Assembly (NCBI GenBank): GCA_947247005.1
Contig: OX365946.1
Span: 53,842,734 to 53,906,733, forward strand
Reading direction: 5' to 3'
DNA length: 64,000 bases
Origin: Spisula solida
Lineage: Eukaryota > Mollusca > Bivalvia > Venerida > Mactridae
A program made the translations under genes and the position numbers. The first letter of the stretch is position 1, and each line of letters starts with the position of its first letter. Shown here piece after piece: positions 11,301 to 22,357 of this stretch. The notes under the pieces were generated by a model. The model made no database searches. It saw only the letters and a program-made list of their open reading frames with translations, and was not told where the DNA came from.

Positions 11301-12763
11301 AGCTCTTCCTTCAACATGCCTTTCCTCTGGAACCAGATTCTGAAATATATTACCATGACAACCATAACTCTTCAAGTTTTGTAATCCATGAAGTTACAAC
11401 TCCACGAAATTGCATTGTACCAAATTCATGAAAATAACCACAAAAATTGAAGATTTTACAGTTTACAAGGTTCTCGACTTCATTGGTTAAACAAGTGTGC
11501 ACAAATTATGATTTGACGTCAATATATATATAAATGTAACATTACCATAGAAAAGATAACATCTGTTGTTCCAGCGTCAGCATTCAATATATATAACATC
11601 CCACTGGTTAGACCCATCACAATTAATCTACCATCTGTACTCCATTCTACCTCTTCAATGTTGTGATCTATGTATTATATACGCATTTGATTTTCTTTAT
11701 ATTGTATCAATTTACAGCATGAGCTGTTCTTAGGTGTAACATTTAAAAAAAATCTGTTCACCAAAAATGTAGAATACCTCCACAAACTCTAGATGGACAA
11801 ACCAACCATAAAATGACTTTGATATATCCCCCCATTCATTCATATATCAGGGTGTAATAACACCATTCGTCATTTACCAGAAATCTATTTTCACAGTTAT
11901 CTTAAGAAAGTGACACTAAAGCCTAGGTCCCACTGGGTGATGTACTTCCGATTGAAATAAATGAGCTTTCAGGACATCGGGAACAGGTTCCTCGTGGTCT
12001 AGGGGAAGCTTCGGGGAAGCTATGAGACGATTGTGATACCGGATCGTGATGAATTGGGTGGTATCAGAAGAAATCGGGAGAACATCCTCAGTTGGACCTA
12101 GACTTAAGCAAGTATGACAATTACTTTAAACTACGTCAAAATGAAAGTATACTAGTTTAGCATCAAACATAAAATACTCACCAAAACTGAGAATTGAATC
12201 AGCCTGTAATATCAGATTCTTTTCAACAGCAAGACAAGTTAAATCTTCCAGAACACTGGCTGATGCAACTGGAAGTCTTGTATTTTCCTGCAACAAAATG
12301 AAAAACATTTACATAATAACAAAGACCAGAATAATACAACACAGGTGTGCAACTTATAGATACTGTTAAATCATTATTTTTCAAGGGAGTTAAATTTTCG
12401 TGGATTTTGTTGTTGAACTATTGAACTGTTGGTCTGTAATTCACGACCACACGAAAATGCATTTTTATAAAAATCCACGAAATTTAATACCCACAAAAAT
12501 ATGTAATTTTACAGTGCCGAAGATCAATTCACTCCAACCAAATGAGCTAGACTGCAAAGTAATCTTTGAGAATGGTCACATTCATATATGTAGCATACAT
12601 GTAAAGAAATAGCTATTTACATACTGTAACTAGTACCTGATCTTGACATGATACTGTTGCTATGGTATCAATTTGATAAAGGGCAGTTCCTGTTTCTTTT
12701 CTAGGTCCAAAGTTTGCAGTCTCGTCTCCACCAAATGCTGTTTCTATTATGTCCCACATATTT
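8355..12763 (-). CDS. KNTC1: KNTC1 (ROD) kinetochore-associated protein 1, 5' exons
   Basis: ROD is the large subunit of the RZZ (ROD-Zwilch-ZW10) complex. It builds the kinetochore corona and recruits dynein and Mad1-Mad2 for the spindle checkpoint. Coding exons on the minus strand, all GT-AG and phase-consistent: 12763-12637 (ATG at 12759-12757), 12287-12182, 11667-11546, 11339-11279, 10634-10566, 9555-9443, 8826-8736 and 8419-8355. They encode 250 residues of the N-terminal beta-propeller. Similarity to vertebrate KNTC1 is clear at PRKETGTALYQID (residues 19-31), the EEVEWSTDGRLIVMG blade and GSGDCILGKWS. The last exon ends in phase 0 after a LFTLD segment. No further exon is seen to the left, so about 90% of this ~2200-residue family is missing from the window. 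I am sure of the family and fairly sure of each splice site. Confidence 0.9.
9287..9425 (-). repeat. tRNA-derived SINE-like repeat, family 1
   Basis: On the minus strand it begins with a box-A-like GGTAGCTCAATGGTTAGTG, followed by GCTTGCCGTCTAATCTGG and a degenerate box B (ACCCGGGTTTAAA). It ends in a tail shared with 39476-39604 (…CAGAAAGCTGACTGGCAAATAAA). Related heads lie at 41364 and 54797 on the plus strand. It sits in a KNTC1 intron. Confidence 0.6.
9696..9946 (-). repeat. AGTCCCCTACCGG-type repeat, minus-strand copy
   Basis: A degenerate, inverted member of the family seen at 33721-34058, 42925-43470 and 48953-49214. Shared blocks are GTCCCCT(A)CGGTTT at the end, CCATAGCAACCACA, CACATACAGGTACCAAG, TTCATAAACCTAGCTT and TATGTCAGGATCC. 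It lies in a KNTC1 intron. Confidence 0.65.
10845..11085. repeat. Imperfect inverted repeat built on GCTACCAA/TAGCGCT motifs
   Basis: GCTGCTACCAAATAGCGCTA near 10838 is mirrored by GCTTGCTGGTAGCAT near 11040. TAGCGCT recurs inside (10853 and 10991-11008). A smaller relative may lie at 36985-37148 (GTGCTACCAAGTGC … GTACTTGGTAGCA). Probably a decayed MITE; exact ends are not resolved. Confidence 0.35.
11922..12112. mobile_element. CCTAGGTCCCACTG MITE, copy 1 (KNTC1 intron)
   Basis: Terminal inverted repeats begin CCTAGGTCCCACTG and end in a degenerate GGACCTAG(A)C. The interior carries GGTTCCTCGTGGTCTAGGGG and GAAATCGGGAGAACATC. The same blocks in the same order occur at 20219-20427. About 190 bp, no coding capacity. 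Confidence 0.6.
12330..12520. repeat. Small inverted repeat with TTTTCGTGGATTTT arms
   Basis: AAATTTTCGTGGATTTTGTTG near 12391 is mirrored by AAAATCCACGAAATTTAA near 12470, ending near a TAATTTTACAGT. Similar partial sequence occurs near 11390-11460 and 8150-8240 (TTTTACAGT ends), so this looks like a family of short hairpin MITEs in KNTC1 introns. Confidence 0.4.
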
Positions 12764-13848
12764 CTGAAAAAAAAACATGAATGAAAATTAGCATGATTAA
12801 CGGTACAAAATAAATGTGGTTCTGGACCAAGGAAACATTGGTAAAAATTATAGGTTTGGTAGATAAACATTTTTCTTCAGGCACATCATAAATACTAGTC
12901 CTTTCTACCAGAATCAACCCATAGTACAGTCAGGGGTGCTACTGAGGCATAATGACCAATTCTGAAAATGAGTCGCGAGTCTGTTTCGGGTACTATAAGG
13001 ACTCATCCCTACAGCAGAACTCTTTCAAACATCGTTCGGCTGTTAAATTCAGCATATGAACCTTCAAATGACCATGACTTTTTTATCAAATAATTTTATT
13101 TTCAGCAGAAAAATTCATTCTTTCTCTAGCAGCAAATCCGGATTTCCGGAATTAAAAGGACCGCTGTATAGTATTTCAATTGGAGTATCTATTGTCTCAC
13201 CCAATTGAGCTTCGAAATTGAAAAAATCATTTGCATTTTAAGCATAAAAGACAGGCGGTTATCTATATTTAAAACTTAAAGATTAGAATCAGTTCACAAT
13301 GTCCACCAATAATGTTTTAAAAATGCACAGCAACATCCGACAACCTAAATAGGGCAACATTGCAATTATGACCTCGATTTCAGCCATCTTGTTGTTGTGT
13401 CAAGAATCAGAATACTCGGGTATAGGTACGCTTGATTTCTCATAGACTTATGCAGTAAAGAATCATATGCATCAAACTATAAAACAAGCTCACTTAAAAC
13501 CCTTTGTAGAGCAACCAGGTACAATAATCGCAATTATTTGAGGCAAATGACAAGAATTTGTAAAAAGTCTTACTAGTAAACAATGACAACACAATTTTAC
13601 GACCTCGCTGACAATATTTTCGCCAAAATAATATGTTTAACTTGAAAAATGCGTATATTTTCTCGCCATCGGTATCGAGCTACAGAAGGGGCAGTGTAGA
13701 ATAAAATGCAAAATTTAAATATAAAGCATTTTTTAGGATAATTCTTGCTAAAGTTTAAAAACAAAGATGTTTAATGATAATGTGTAATAATTTGTTTATA
13801 TGTTTTTCATGTTTAAACGTTGAAAAAAGAATAATTATATACACTCAC

Positions 13849-13930
13849 GCTATACCGCTTATTGCTCGCTAACCCCCTGACCGTGAAATTTCGGTTCCGG
13901 AAAAACGGGTTTTATTGAGTAATGTCGATA
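13849..13930 (-). promoter_or_regulatory. Probable KNTC1 non-coding first exon and promoter region
   Basis: The ATG exon of KNTC1 begins with a splice acceptor (polypyrimidine tract then CAG at 12764-12766), so an upstream 5'UTR exon must exist. A good minus-strand donor, AGC|GTGAGT, lies at 13849/13848. Above it is the only locally CpG-richer segment, 13850-14110. The upstream (transcription start) boundary is a guess. Confidence 0.4.
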
Positions 13931-13936
13931 TCAAGA

Positions 13937-14074
13937 ATGGTGAATGGTAGGAAACAGCTGGCTCCAAAAAAGCGCTATGTTGCAGACGAAGCAAATTTTT
14001 TTTTATATGCTCCCGGCGAGCATGATATGCTCATCAAAGCGTTATGGAATTTGCTATCAGCGAATACTACATAG
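13937..14074 (+). CDS. Hypothetical 45-residue ORF, head to head with KNTC1
   Basis: An ATG in strong context (A at -3, G at +4) opens a frame of 45 codons ending in TAG. The product is basic near its start (GRKQLAPKKRY) and then has a FFLYAPGEHDMLIKALW stretch. I recognise no family. It starts only about 90 bp from the proposed KNTC1 first exon, on the opposite strand, so it may be a short product of a divergent promoter, the first part of an unrecognised gene, or chance. No downstream donor or partner exon was identified. Confidence 0.2.
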   Translation: MVNGRKQLAPKKRYVADEANFFLYAPGEHDMLIKALWNLLSANTT

Positions 14075-15996
14075 ACGCTTCCAAAAAGCGCTCCGTAGCG
14101 CCTCAGTTAATGGCTCCATGTCGAAGGATATCAAAAAATTGTTTTTACAAAAAAGTCAAAATCCAAACTGCTTAAATTCGTTTGAATTGGTATTATTGAT
14201 CAAAACTTTTTTAGTGAACACTAGAAAAGTTATCAAATGTAATTTATATATCAAATGAAACGTTTAACAGCGTTATTTAAGTGGAATATAGTATTACTCA
14301 CGAAAAATTTATACAAAATTCGCGGTTTGATGAGTGATTATGACGACAACAAAGATTTTATGGCACCACCGTTTAATTTAAAATCCGTTCATGTCCGTAC
14401 CAGGGCAATTGATTTACCAGAAAGGAGTACATTTATATATTAAATAAATGTACATTTTCCTTCCTAATCTTTAACATTGATATAATTTATTGAAAATATG
14501 TTATCATAACCGTGGATATTGATATAGTATTGCTATATTACTGCCAACCCTCTCTGTGAAGACCACCAATAGGAACAACAATATATGGTACTTAGATTGT
14601 TGACAGATGATCCTTTTTTTAATAAATTAACCATTATAACCTGATAGGGAATCAATATGAGGTATTTTCACTTTTCAAACAGGGATTAATTGTGATTGTG
14701 ACCTTTATTCACAGATGGTTTTAACAAAGGTTTGAAATTAGCCTACATGTACAGCACACTCAAAGATCTAAAAAAAAACTTGTGCCATCTACTTGAGATG
14801 ATTTTGGAGATCTTTGCCTTGGCACAATTCATGATTTGTTTGCAGGAATTAAGTTTTAAAAACACGGAAGGGTGTCCTTCACAAGTTATCTGTTTACGGG
14901 ATAAGGATGGTATAACCTTAGGAACAGAACAGATTCTGGTGAAATCGGGTCTTTCTAAGCCGCAATAGGACACAAGAAGTAGAATCTAGCCGTTCCCGAC
15001 TTAGGGCAGTTTAAATTTCATCCACCCTATATATCCTCACCCAGTAACCCCCAACGCATGGTCATTATAGTCATCTATGGTGGTTAGCCAGTATTGAAGA
15101 TGAGGATGATGATGAATCGTATGCCCTTGACATAAGAACAGTAATAAAATAGATCTAGGTTTGGACCTTCAATCAGACCATGGCTGAAAAAACATATCGG
15201 CAGGATTTCTTAAAAAGGCCAACAACATCCTAGGATAACTGCAGCGTAACTTGGAAAAAACAAGCAAATGTACGAAAACAAACACATAGTATAACTTTAG
15301 CGCCATGACAAAAACAAACACAAAATCCTCTATATTTATCGTTTCTGAATATTACGGAGCATGCAAACTTTGTATATTGTGCAAAATGTTTGAATGCTTT
15401 CACAGGCAAATGTTGCGGTCCTTGATTTTAATACGTAGGGTGTTCCAGAAATAATAGGACTTTTTTCATAGCAGCGCGGTAAATGAGAATTTTAGAAAAC
15501 TAATTTGCTGCAAATAAAATTTCATCTATCACTGATAAACATGCGAAATATCAAAGCAATTGGTGGAATAATAAAATCTCTATTAACATTACATATACCA
15601 TGTACCATGGAGGCGGGTCGCGCCGTGATATGACGTTATGATGACGTCGCCTTTCAAACAAAGTTTTTTAACCAAAAGACACCCTCAGTAATTTCTATAT
15701 ATTGTCACCCTGACTTTCAAAACAGATCTGATGTTACTGTCCCCATTGTTTATATGTGTCTCTGTACCACTGTTCCAAAATACATGGGTTAGAGTAATGT
15801 AAGAAATTGCTCTAACATTGAAGCGTCTATCAGAGTACGAACGGTTGTCTGTCAACGTCGAACTATCTTTTCTCAGACTTGACCTGTGTTCATTTGCTAG
15901 TTCATATCTCCGTAAGTGTTTAGGTATTGTTTTGTCTTTGTACAGTTATATGGAGGAAAATATTTTTTCCAAAATATTTTGTTTAAATTATAGGTC
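14075..15996. other. Intergenic, nothing recognised
   Basis: Short ORFs (14255-14443 plus, 14732-14968 on both strands) show no family resemblance. A TAGGGTGTTCCAGAAATAAT motif at about 15437 resembles a mariner-type transposon end, but no partner terminus was found. No exon with flanking splice sites was identified. Confidence 0.45.
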
Positions 15997-16294
15997 AAAT
16001 CATAGAAAAACCTTGTGTAGTCACCAGAGGTTACAATTTCAACTTAATCTTGATGCAATTTGGTCCTAATGATCATCTCAACACAATCCATGTTAAGTTT
16101 GATATTAGTTAACTTAAATTAAGCCATCTAGGGTCAAAAGCTAGGTCACATTGTCAAATCATACAAAAACTTGCAATAGAGGCTGAATTTCCTTAAATTT
16201 TATTCAGAAAATGTGTAGGGTCACCATAGGGGTGTGCATGCTCTAGTACGACAGGTGAGCGACCTAGGGTCTTTGGGCCCTCTTGTATATAAAT
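15997..16294 (+). repeat. GGGCCCTCTTG-ending repeat, truncated copy
   Basis: Contains CAAATCATAGAAAAACCTTG, a CTAGGGTCAAAAGCTAGGTC block and the terminal GACAGGTGAGCGACCTAGGG … GGGCCCTCTTG, matching 58498-59352. The 5' end with the GTCCGTCC run is missing. Confidence 0.7.
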
Positions 16295-16744
16295 GCGTCA
16301 GTCCATCTTATTTTATTTTCCAAATATTCACAAGGGGAATTTGTTGACCCTTATGCAATTTTGAGTAGCATACATTCACTGTCCTATACCTCACATGCGA
16401 TTTTAAATCATTATCACTGTGCAAACAAAACTTTGACTGTAATCTTTGACGCTCTATGTACATTTTGTACACGAATAAATTTAATATTACCCATCAAAAC
16501 CTGCGTTTATAGAGTACCGTGTTATTGGTGCAAATTGCATTTTTCTCAATTTAAAGTGAAATTAATTTGGATTGTACGAGTATAATTTGTATAAGTGTAT
16601 CTTATTCAACGGGTTTAAGAGAACTAAACAAGTAAGTACGGTATACATGGACATTGTAGTGTTAGCTTTATACATTCTAAATCATAGTTTTAATTTACAC
16701 ATCGGGCTTCTGAACTAATGTTTCCTTAATCATATATTGCTATA

Positions 16745-16950
16745 TTGGTGACAATTTGACAGCAATGTCGATTTTCTTCCACACATGGAGAAATTGATGG
16801 TTCATTGTGAGAGGGTTAGTTAGTCTGACTAGTTTGAATACAACTGTCCAGTCCAGGGAAACTGGTTAGGTGAATCTGCCGCTGTGTATAACTGAGAAAA
16901 ATGTTGAGAAACGGCGTTTAACCTGAACAAAACCAGAAGAAACAAACACA
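16745..16950 (+). repeat. SINE family 3, 3' part
   Basis: Shares GACAATTTGACAGCAATGT, CTTCCACACATGGA, ACTGGTTAGGTGAATCTGCC and GAGAAACGGCGTTTAAC with the fuller copies at 47366-47640 and 61268-61485. The tRNA-like head is absent here. Confidence 0.65.
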
Positions 16951-17162
16951 CACAGTGCTACTAGTATATTGAATGCTTCTGAAGTACTTGTACACAATAC
17001 ATGTATGTGTATTGATAGACCAATGTTATCTCATACCTCGTTGGCACAATAAATTATCGTAAGCTGATTTATTCCGAATTCCATAATTATACGTCAACAT
17101 ATTTTAATTTTAAAATTTACTGTCTACTGGGTGCTGCCTATTGTATATTTGATACTGTCAAA

Positions 17163-17350
17163 AGGCACCAATTGCACAAGACCCCATCTCTGTCACACGC
17201 GAATCAGATGCATGTTGAATCTCTATGGGAACCACACGAAGAGTTGCGTGCATATTGAGTTAAATGTTTGACTCAGCAGGTATTCAACTCTTCGCGTGAT
17301 TCACACAGAGACTCAGGCAGACCAAGATGGGGCGCTTTGCAATTGGTTAC
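17163..17350. mobile_element. ~188-bp palindromic MITE upstream of the AADAC-like gene
   Basis: Two nested pairs of arms mirror each other. The outer pair is CACCAATTGCACAAGACCCC with a mirrored partner near 17322-17350 (GATGGGGCGCTTTGCAATTGG). The inner pair is TCTCTATGGGAACCACACGAAG with CTTCGCGTGATTCACACAGAGA. The arms are imperfect (about 80%) and the loop is short. It lies about 260 bp upstream of the AADAC-like start codon. Confidence 0.6.
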
Positions 17351-17613
17351 CGTTCAGTCGCTGACCATACAACGGCGCGGTGGCTCACAGCAACCAGCCT
17401 GTAACCCCGTTGGAATAACACCTTGGTCCGGAAAAGGTGACAGACTGAATGTATAAACATTATCCATAAATCATAGTTACAAGGTTATTTCGTACTAAGC
17501 TTTCAGTCTAAATCTGTATTCACGACAATGTAGGCTGTAGTAGCGTTACATCAGTTCTTTTGCTTAATCCTTCTTCCAACTTATTTGATCCAGGATTCTT
17601 AATTGTATGAACG

Positions 17614-20600
17614 ATGATTGCAACAGCATTGAAGGGACTCGTATGGGTGTCATTAATCGTGGCATTAACAGCGTATGTAGCTCGACCTAGATTTCCAGAA
17701 TCGGCCAGCAACCATGGAATAAAAACGACCGTAGGTCTTGGTGTAAAGTTCATCAATTTAGTCGTAAGTTACTAAACTTAATACTTTCATTTCATCAAAG
17801 TTTGAGTTAACATACAAATAAAGCGGAAATAGATGAGTTTAAAGTTCGATTTATTTGGCAGTAACATGAAACAGGCGATTGAAAATCTTGAGACGGGGTT
17901 AATATGTACGTTTAAGTAGTTCGTGTCTAAACATTCAGTTAAATTAAGAACGTACGTAATATTTGAAAGGACAAGTCATTATGGACATGTGTACAGCCAT
18001 CGGACTACATTGATATGCATGTACATGACGTTTTTCATATTTACACTGATCAGTGCAGTACACCACAGGTAACTGAACAGGAATAAAAACAAAATGATAT
18101 TTTGTCTTTTATACAGTTTTTTAGCATTTATCAATTAATGACTTTATGTAAAAAGAAATTGTTTTATTATTGAAGAACAAATAGATTGTTGGCGATAAAT
18201 TTATACATTTTTAAAATCTATGAATTGTTTATGTAAAAACGAAATTCTTTGTTATTGATACATTTACCTGTGCAGTACACATGTAACTTAAAAAAATATA
18301 TTTAGTAGAAATGTGTTTCTTGCTTCTTACAGAGTAATATTGGCAGTATGTTCGGATTTTCTTCCATTAATATCACCAGGACCATGTTAAATGCAGGAAC
18401 TATACGTGCTAAACCTGATGACCGTATTGAGGTAAGAAGTTTCCACTGACAGACTGACAGACTGGGGCTTGTATTCACAAAGCATCTTGAAGGATTTAAC
18501 TTAAATATTTTGACATAGGTTTAAAAAAAATGAGCTGCACATATGTCCCCATCCTCATACATCAGTGGTTAGTCAAGTTCCTAGTTCCTGTGATATCACT
18601 GGTGAAGAATATTCGGGTGAACGAGAATGATATGTCCCACGAAACGAAGAATAACCAATATAATCACTTTGTGATTATTTAAGCTCTTTACATAAAGTTT
18701 CCAAACTGTGTAAAAATGATAATCTTTGTTTTCCTCAAAGACCTAAATATACAAAGACTGGAAAAATCTACCAAATCTCACAATATCACGCGGTAGTTTT
18801 CTAAAATCTCGCCAAATCTCGTTTGTTTTTATATCTTATATCTTCTGTTTTAATATACATTGGAAAAAACTAATAAGTTTATGCAATGTATATTTAGGTG
18901 TTTGTTTTCCTATTTAGCGATACACTTAAGGAATTTTATGATTTTAAGGAAAGTATAAGTTTTGCAATAAGATGTTTCGTGAATACCACCTTGATCCAAA
19001 ACTCCCTATGTAACTCATCAAATAACTAAATCACATTTGCCCGAATCAGGATACTATTATTATAAAAGTCATTGCATCTTAGTTCCGTCCGAGCGTACAT
19101 TGGTTTTCAGTTCCACCAGAGCCATATGGAAATCTGACGGAACTCGAGAAGTAGAACCGTGAAGCAATGGAAAGTAAAATACAAACAAAGGTTACGGAAT
19201 GAACATGCCTGACAATGTCAGACGATTTATTGAAAAGTTAGAAAATAATGTTGTCAAACTTTTACAAAAGAAAGAAGCATTACTCTGAATTACGTAAAAT
19301 GTAGTAGCATGGCGCAAATGAACTGCATTGGAAGACAAACCCAAGTATGAAAGTGTTACGGTATTCATGTCATTAAAATTGTATATAATCAGTTAAACAC
19401 ATAACTTGTGGTTTAACAATTTTGCTAAGTTTTTAATGTTTCTCATGCATAATTGTATTGTTTGTACTTGTCATGCAATAAAATATGTTTCTACTGCCAG
19501 TATATTATAACTACTAGTACTTAATTTGTATTTTATAACACGACGTAACTTCAATCACAGATTTACACTACAACTATGGATGGGGTTGAGGTAATGGTAT
19601 TTAAACCTGTTGAAACATCCGATGCTCTACGTCCAGCAATCGTATACTACCATGGTGGCGGTTGGGTGGTTCTATCACCAGGTACTGAAAATCCGTATTC
19701 TCTGTATTCGCCGGTCTACACATAATTCGCTCGAACATTCAACTGTTCTGACCATAGGTAACTGTATCATTGATTAAGAGTAAAAAAATACAAAAAAGTG
19801 TTTGTGTAAAAATTATATACAGTGTATTCATATGAATATACATATTTTACCAAATTTTTTTTTACTCTTAATCAATGATACAGTTACCTGTGGTTTTGAC
19901 TTAAATTATTCCAATTAAATTGTCTATAATTTTGTTATTGACTGTATAATTAATTAATTTAACATTTTCTTGCAATTAATATACACAAGGCGGAATGGAC
20001 ACAAGTTATTTCCACATTATTGAAGCCTCTATTGACTAGGAATTAACTATTTACGCCCTTGTCACTAGATGTATAGTTCGTTAGATTTGTATATGGTTTC
20101 TTAAATTGAGGCTAGTGCCGTAAACAAATACAATATGTAATGATCTTTGGAAGGATTAAGTCCTTCAAAGAACTGTAATAAATACATTTTATTCACACAT
20201 GCCGATCCCTTACTAGTTCCTAGGTCCCACTGAACATTTTTTGCCTCGGCGATGTACTCCCGATTAAAATTAATGAGCATTCAAGACAGGTTCCTCGTGG
20301 TCTAGGGGAAGCTTCGGGGAAGTCATGAGACAGTTAATGATATCGGGAGGAATTGTGCCGAATCGGGTGGTATCGGAAGAAATCGGGAGAACATCGCCGA
20401 TGTGGAAATGGTACCTAGGCTTAAAGACGCCTCATCAGAACAAACATTATGTTTTAAAAGTGTCCAGTTTGTTATTTCGCAAGTATTTATTTGGTGGGAA
20501 GGGGCACATTCATGTCATAAATCACTATGCATCGAGCATCCTTAAATGACTTGCATACATGAAGATCAAAGTTAAATGATGCATTCTTTAAAGTTTACTT

Positions 20601-22357
20601 GTTTGTCATTCGTTTATTATGAAAACAACCGCAATACATATAAGAATAATATTATTATACATGTAGCCTTTCATGGACTATTTCGACTACATGTTTAATT
20701 ACTGATTATGCTTGTGACGATTTCAGATACATACAGCTTGCTTATCCAGGAAATAGCTTTACAAACAAAAAGTGTTGTGATTGCTCCGAAGTAAGTGTTA
20801 ATCTATTCATTCAGAGTATATTTCAAATACATGTGTTACAAGGTCATCAAACACCTTATGCTGATAAGTCTTGTTTTTCAAGGGAAACTAATTCATGTTT
20901 CTTTAATCGACACAATACTGGCATACGCCATTTGATAAAAAACCTCTTTCATGCGTTATATACTACATATCAATTGCTTATCAGATCAGTGAAACAATTA
21001 GACGTAACGGCAAAAATTGCGACGCGTTACGTCAACATTTTCCAAATTCTGTAGTTTATACACAGTAAAAGGGGTCTCTAAATGCAATAATTTCACATCA
21101 GGCATAATTTTATTTCATGTTATACTATTGATACATAGCATATAAACTGTTGCTACATGTATAATTGTTACGTTTTACAGTTACAGAAAGGCTCCAGAAC
21201 ATGTATACCCAATACCACTGGAAGACTGTTTGACAGCAACAAGATATTTTCTAAACAATGCCGAGAAATATGGAGTTGATAAAAACAATGTTGGGGTCAA
21301 AGGTAACACGATAACTATGCTTAGTTGAGATTAATACATGCGGCAACACCTAGCTAGGGTCCGCTAAGAGCCAAAGACAAAAAAATCAAAACACTAGCGT
21401 CCGCTTAGAGCCATTGACAAAATCAAAGCACTGTATCTCTTGATTGTGGCCTAATTTTAAAATGGAACGCTGTTTCTCTTCTCACATGCCTTCGATAGTG
21501 GCGATGCCTGGCTATAGGTCCTGCTTGAAACATTGAATAAAATGCGTAGGCTATAGCATAAAAAACAACTGGTAACTTCGGTTTTATATCAATCTACGGT
21601 ACGTAGCATATATGTGGTCGCTTTTAAGTTGATCATTTCGTTGCTTTAAATTGATCAATGTATTAAATCAGCATTTTCCTCTATCTTAGGAGACAGCGCT
21701 GGGGGTAATTTGGCAATGGCTGTATCACTTAAGCTTTCCAAAGAAAGTGACCTTCCAAAGTTGAAGTTCATGTCATTAGATTATCCAGCCTTGCAAGCAT
21801 TCGATTTCAATTTGCCGTGTTACATAAAGTATGAAGAGGGACCAGGATTCCTTAACAAGAGGACAATGGTTAGATACTGGTTACTTTACGCATTTGGAGA
21901 TATGACCCATTTTGATTTGCTTCACGACAGCAGTCATTTAATGAAGGAAATGATCGACTCCAGATATGCAGAATATGTTAGTCCGAAGTTACTTCCATCT
22001 CAAATGCAGTATAAACCTTCTGTTGCAACCATTAAGAAGGATCAGTCAATGAAGTTGACGATTCCTAAAGAACTATCTAAGAAAATAGCTGATCCATTAT
22101 TCGCTCCTTTGATGGCATCTGATGACGATTTAAAACTTCTACCCAAAACTTACGTATTCAATGCAGAATTCGATGTGCTCAGGGATGATGGATTCATACT
22201 TGTTGAAAGAATGAAACAATTAGGATTGGATGCAACACATAGTTATTTGTCGATGGAGGAGCATGGATTTTTCAATATGTTAGCTGCTGATCCTACAGTC
22301 GCTGATGAAGTGGCAAAGTTTGCAACTTTCTTTGACAATACTGTTGATAGAAATTAG
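17614..22357 (+). CDS. AADAC/NCEH1-like microsomal esterase (HSL family)
   Basis: Predicted arylacetamide deacetylase / neutral cholesterol ester hydrolase-like alpha/beta hydrolase acting on ester or amide lipids in the ER lumen. Six GT-AG exons: 17614-17763, 18333-18431, 19561-19681, 20727-20790, 21181-21302 and 21690-22357. They encode 407 residues, close to the ~400 of human AADAC. Residues 5-22 form a hydrophobic type II signal anchor. The oxyanion-hole motif HGGGW is at 114-118. The nucleophile elbow GDSAGG puts the catalytic Ser at 188. Asp347 (FDVLRDDG) and His377 (EEHGFF) complete the triad, so the enzyme should be active. I chose the ATG at 17614; an out-of-frame ATG 8 bases upstream could dampen initiation. 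The exact subfamily (AADAC, AADACL or NCEH1) cannot be settled by eye. Its 3' end converges on CHMP1B. Several introns hold MITEs. Confidence 0.92.
18464..18990. mobile_element. TIR element in AADAC-like intron 2
   Basis: GGGCTTGTATTCACAAAGCATCTT at the left is mirrored by AAGATGTTTCGTGAATACCACC at the right (about 20 of 24 positions). The ~525-bp interior has no ORF of note. The left end lies about 33 bp after the exon-2 donor. A terminus of similar flavour (TTCGGGAGAT…/AAGCATC) occurs at 23786 and 48883. Confidence 0.55.
19751..19894. mobile_element. 144-bp palindromic MITE in AADAC-like intron 3
   Basis: The arms are about 38 bp and differ at about one position. The left arm is ACCATAGGTAACTGTATC followed by ATTGATTAAGAGTAAAAAAA; the right arm is its reverse complement, ending CAGTTACCTGTGGT. 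The ~65-bp loop has a smaller palindrome, GTATTCATATGAATATAC. The transcript of this intron could fold into a long hairpin. Confidence 0.75.
20219..20427. mobile_element. CCTAGGTCCCACTG MITE, copy 2 (AADAC-like intron)
   Basis: Begins TTCCTAGGTCCCACTGA and ends ATGGTACCTAGGCTTA, so the ends are inverted. The interior GGTTCCTCGTGGTCTAGGGG and GAAATCGGGAGAACATCG match 11922-12112. One MITE family therefore sits in introns of two adjacent genes. Confidence 0.65.

Noticed and set aside
15437..15790. Mariner element starting TAGGGTGTTCCAGAAATAAT
   Set aside because: No inverted partner terminus and no transposase found in the following 400 bp.
17520..17756. Minus-strand ORF of 78 codons
   Set aside because: Antisense shadow of AADAC-like exon 1.
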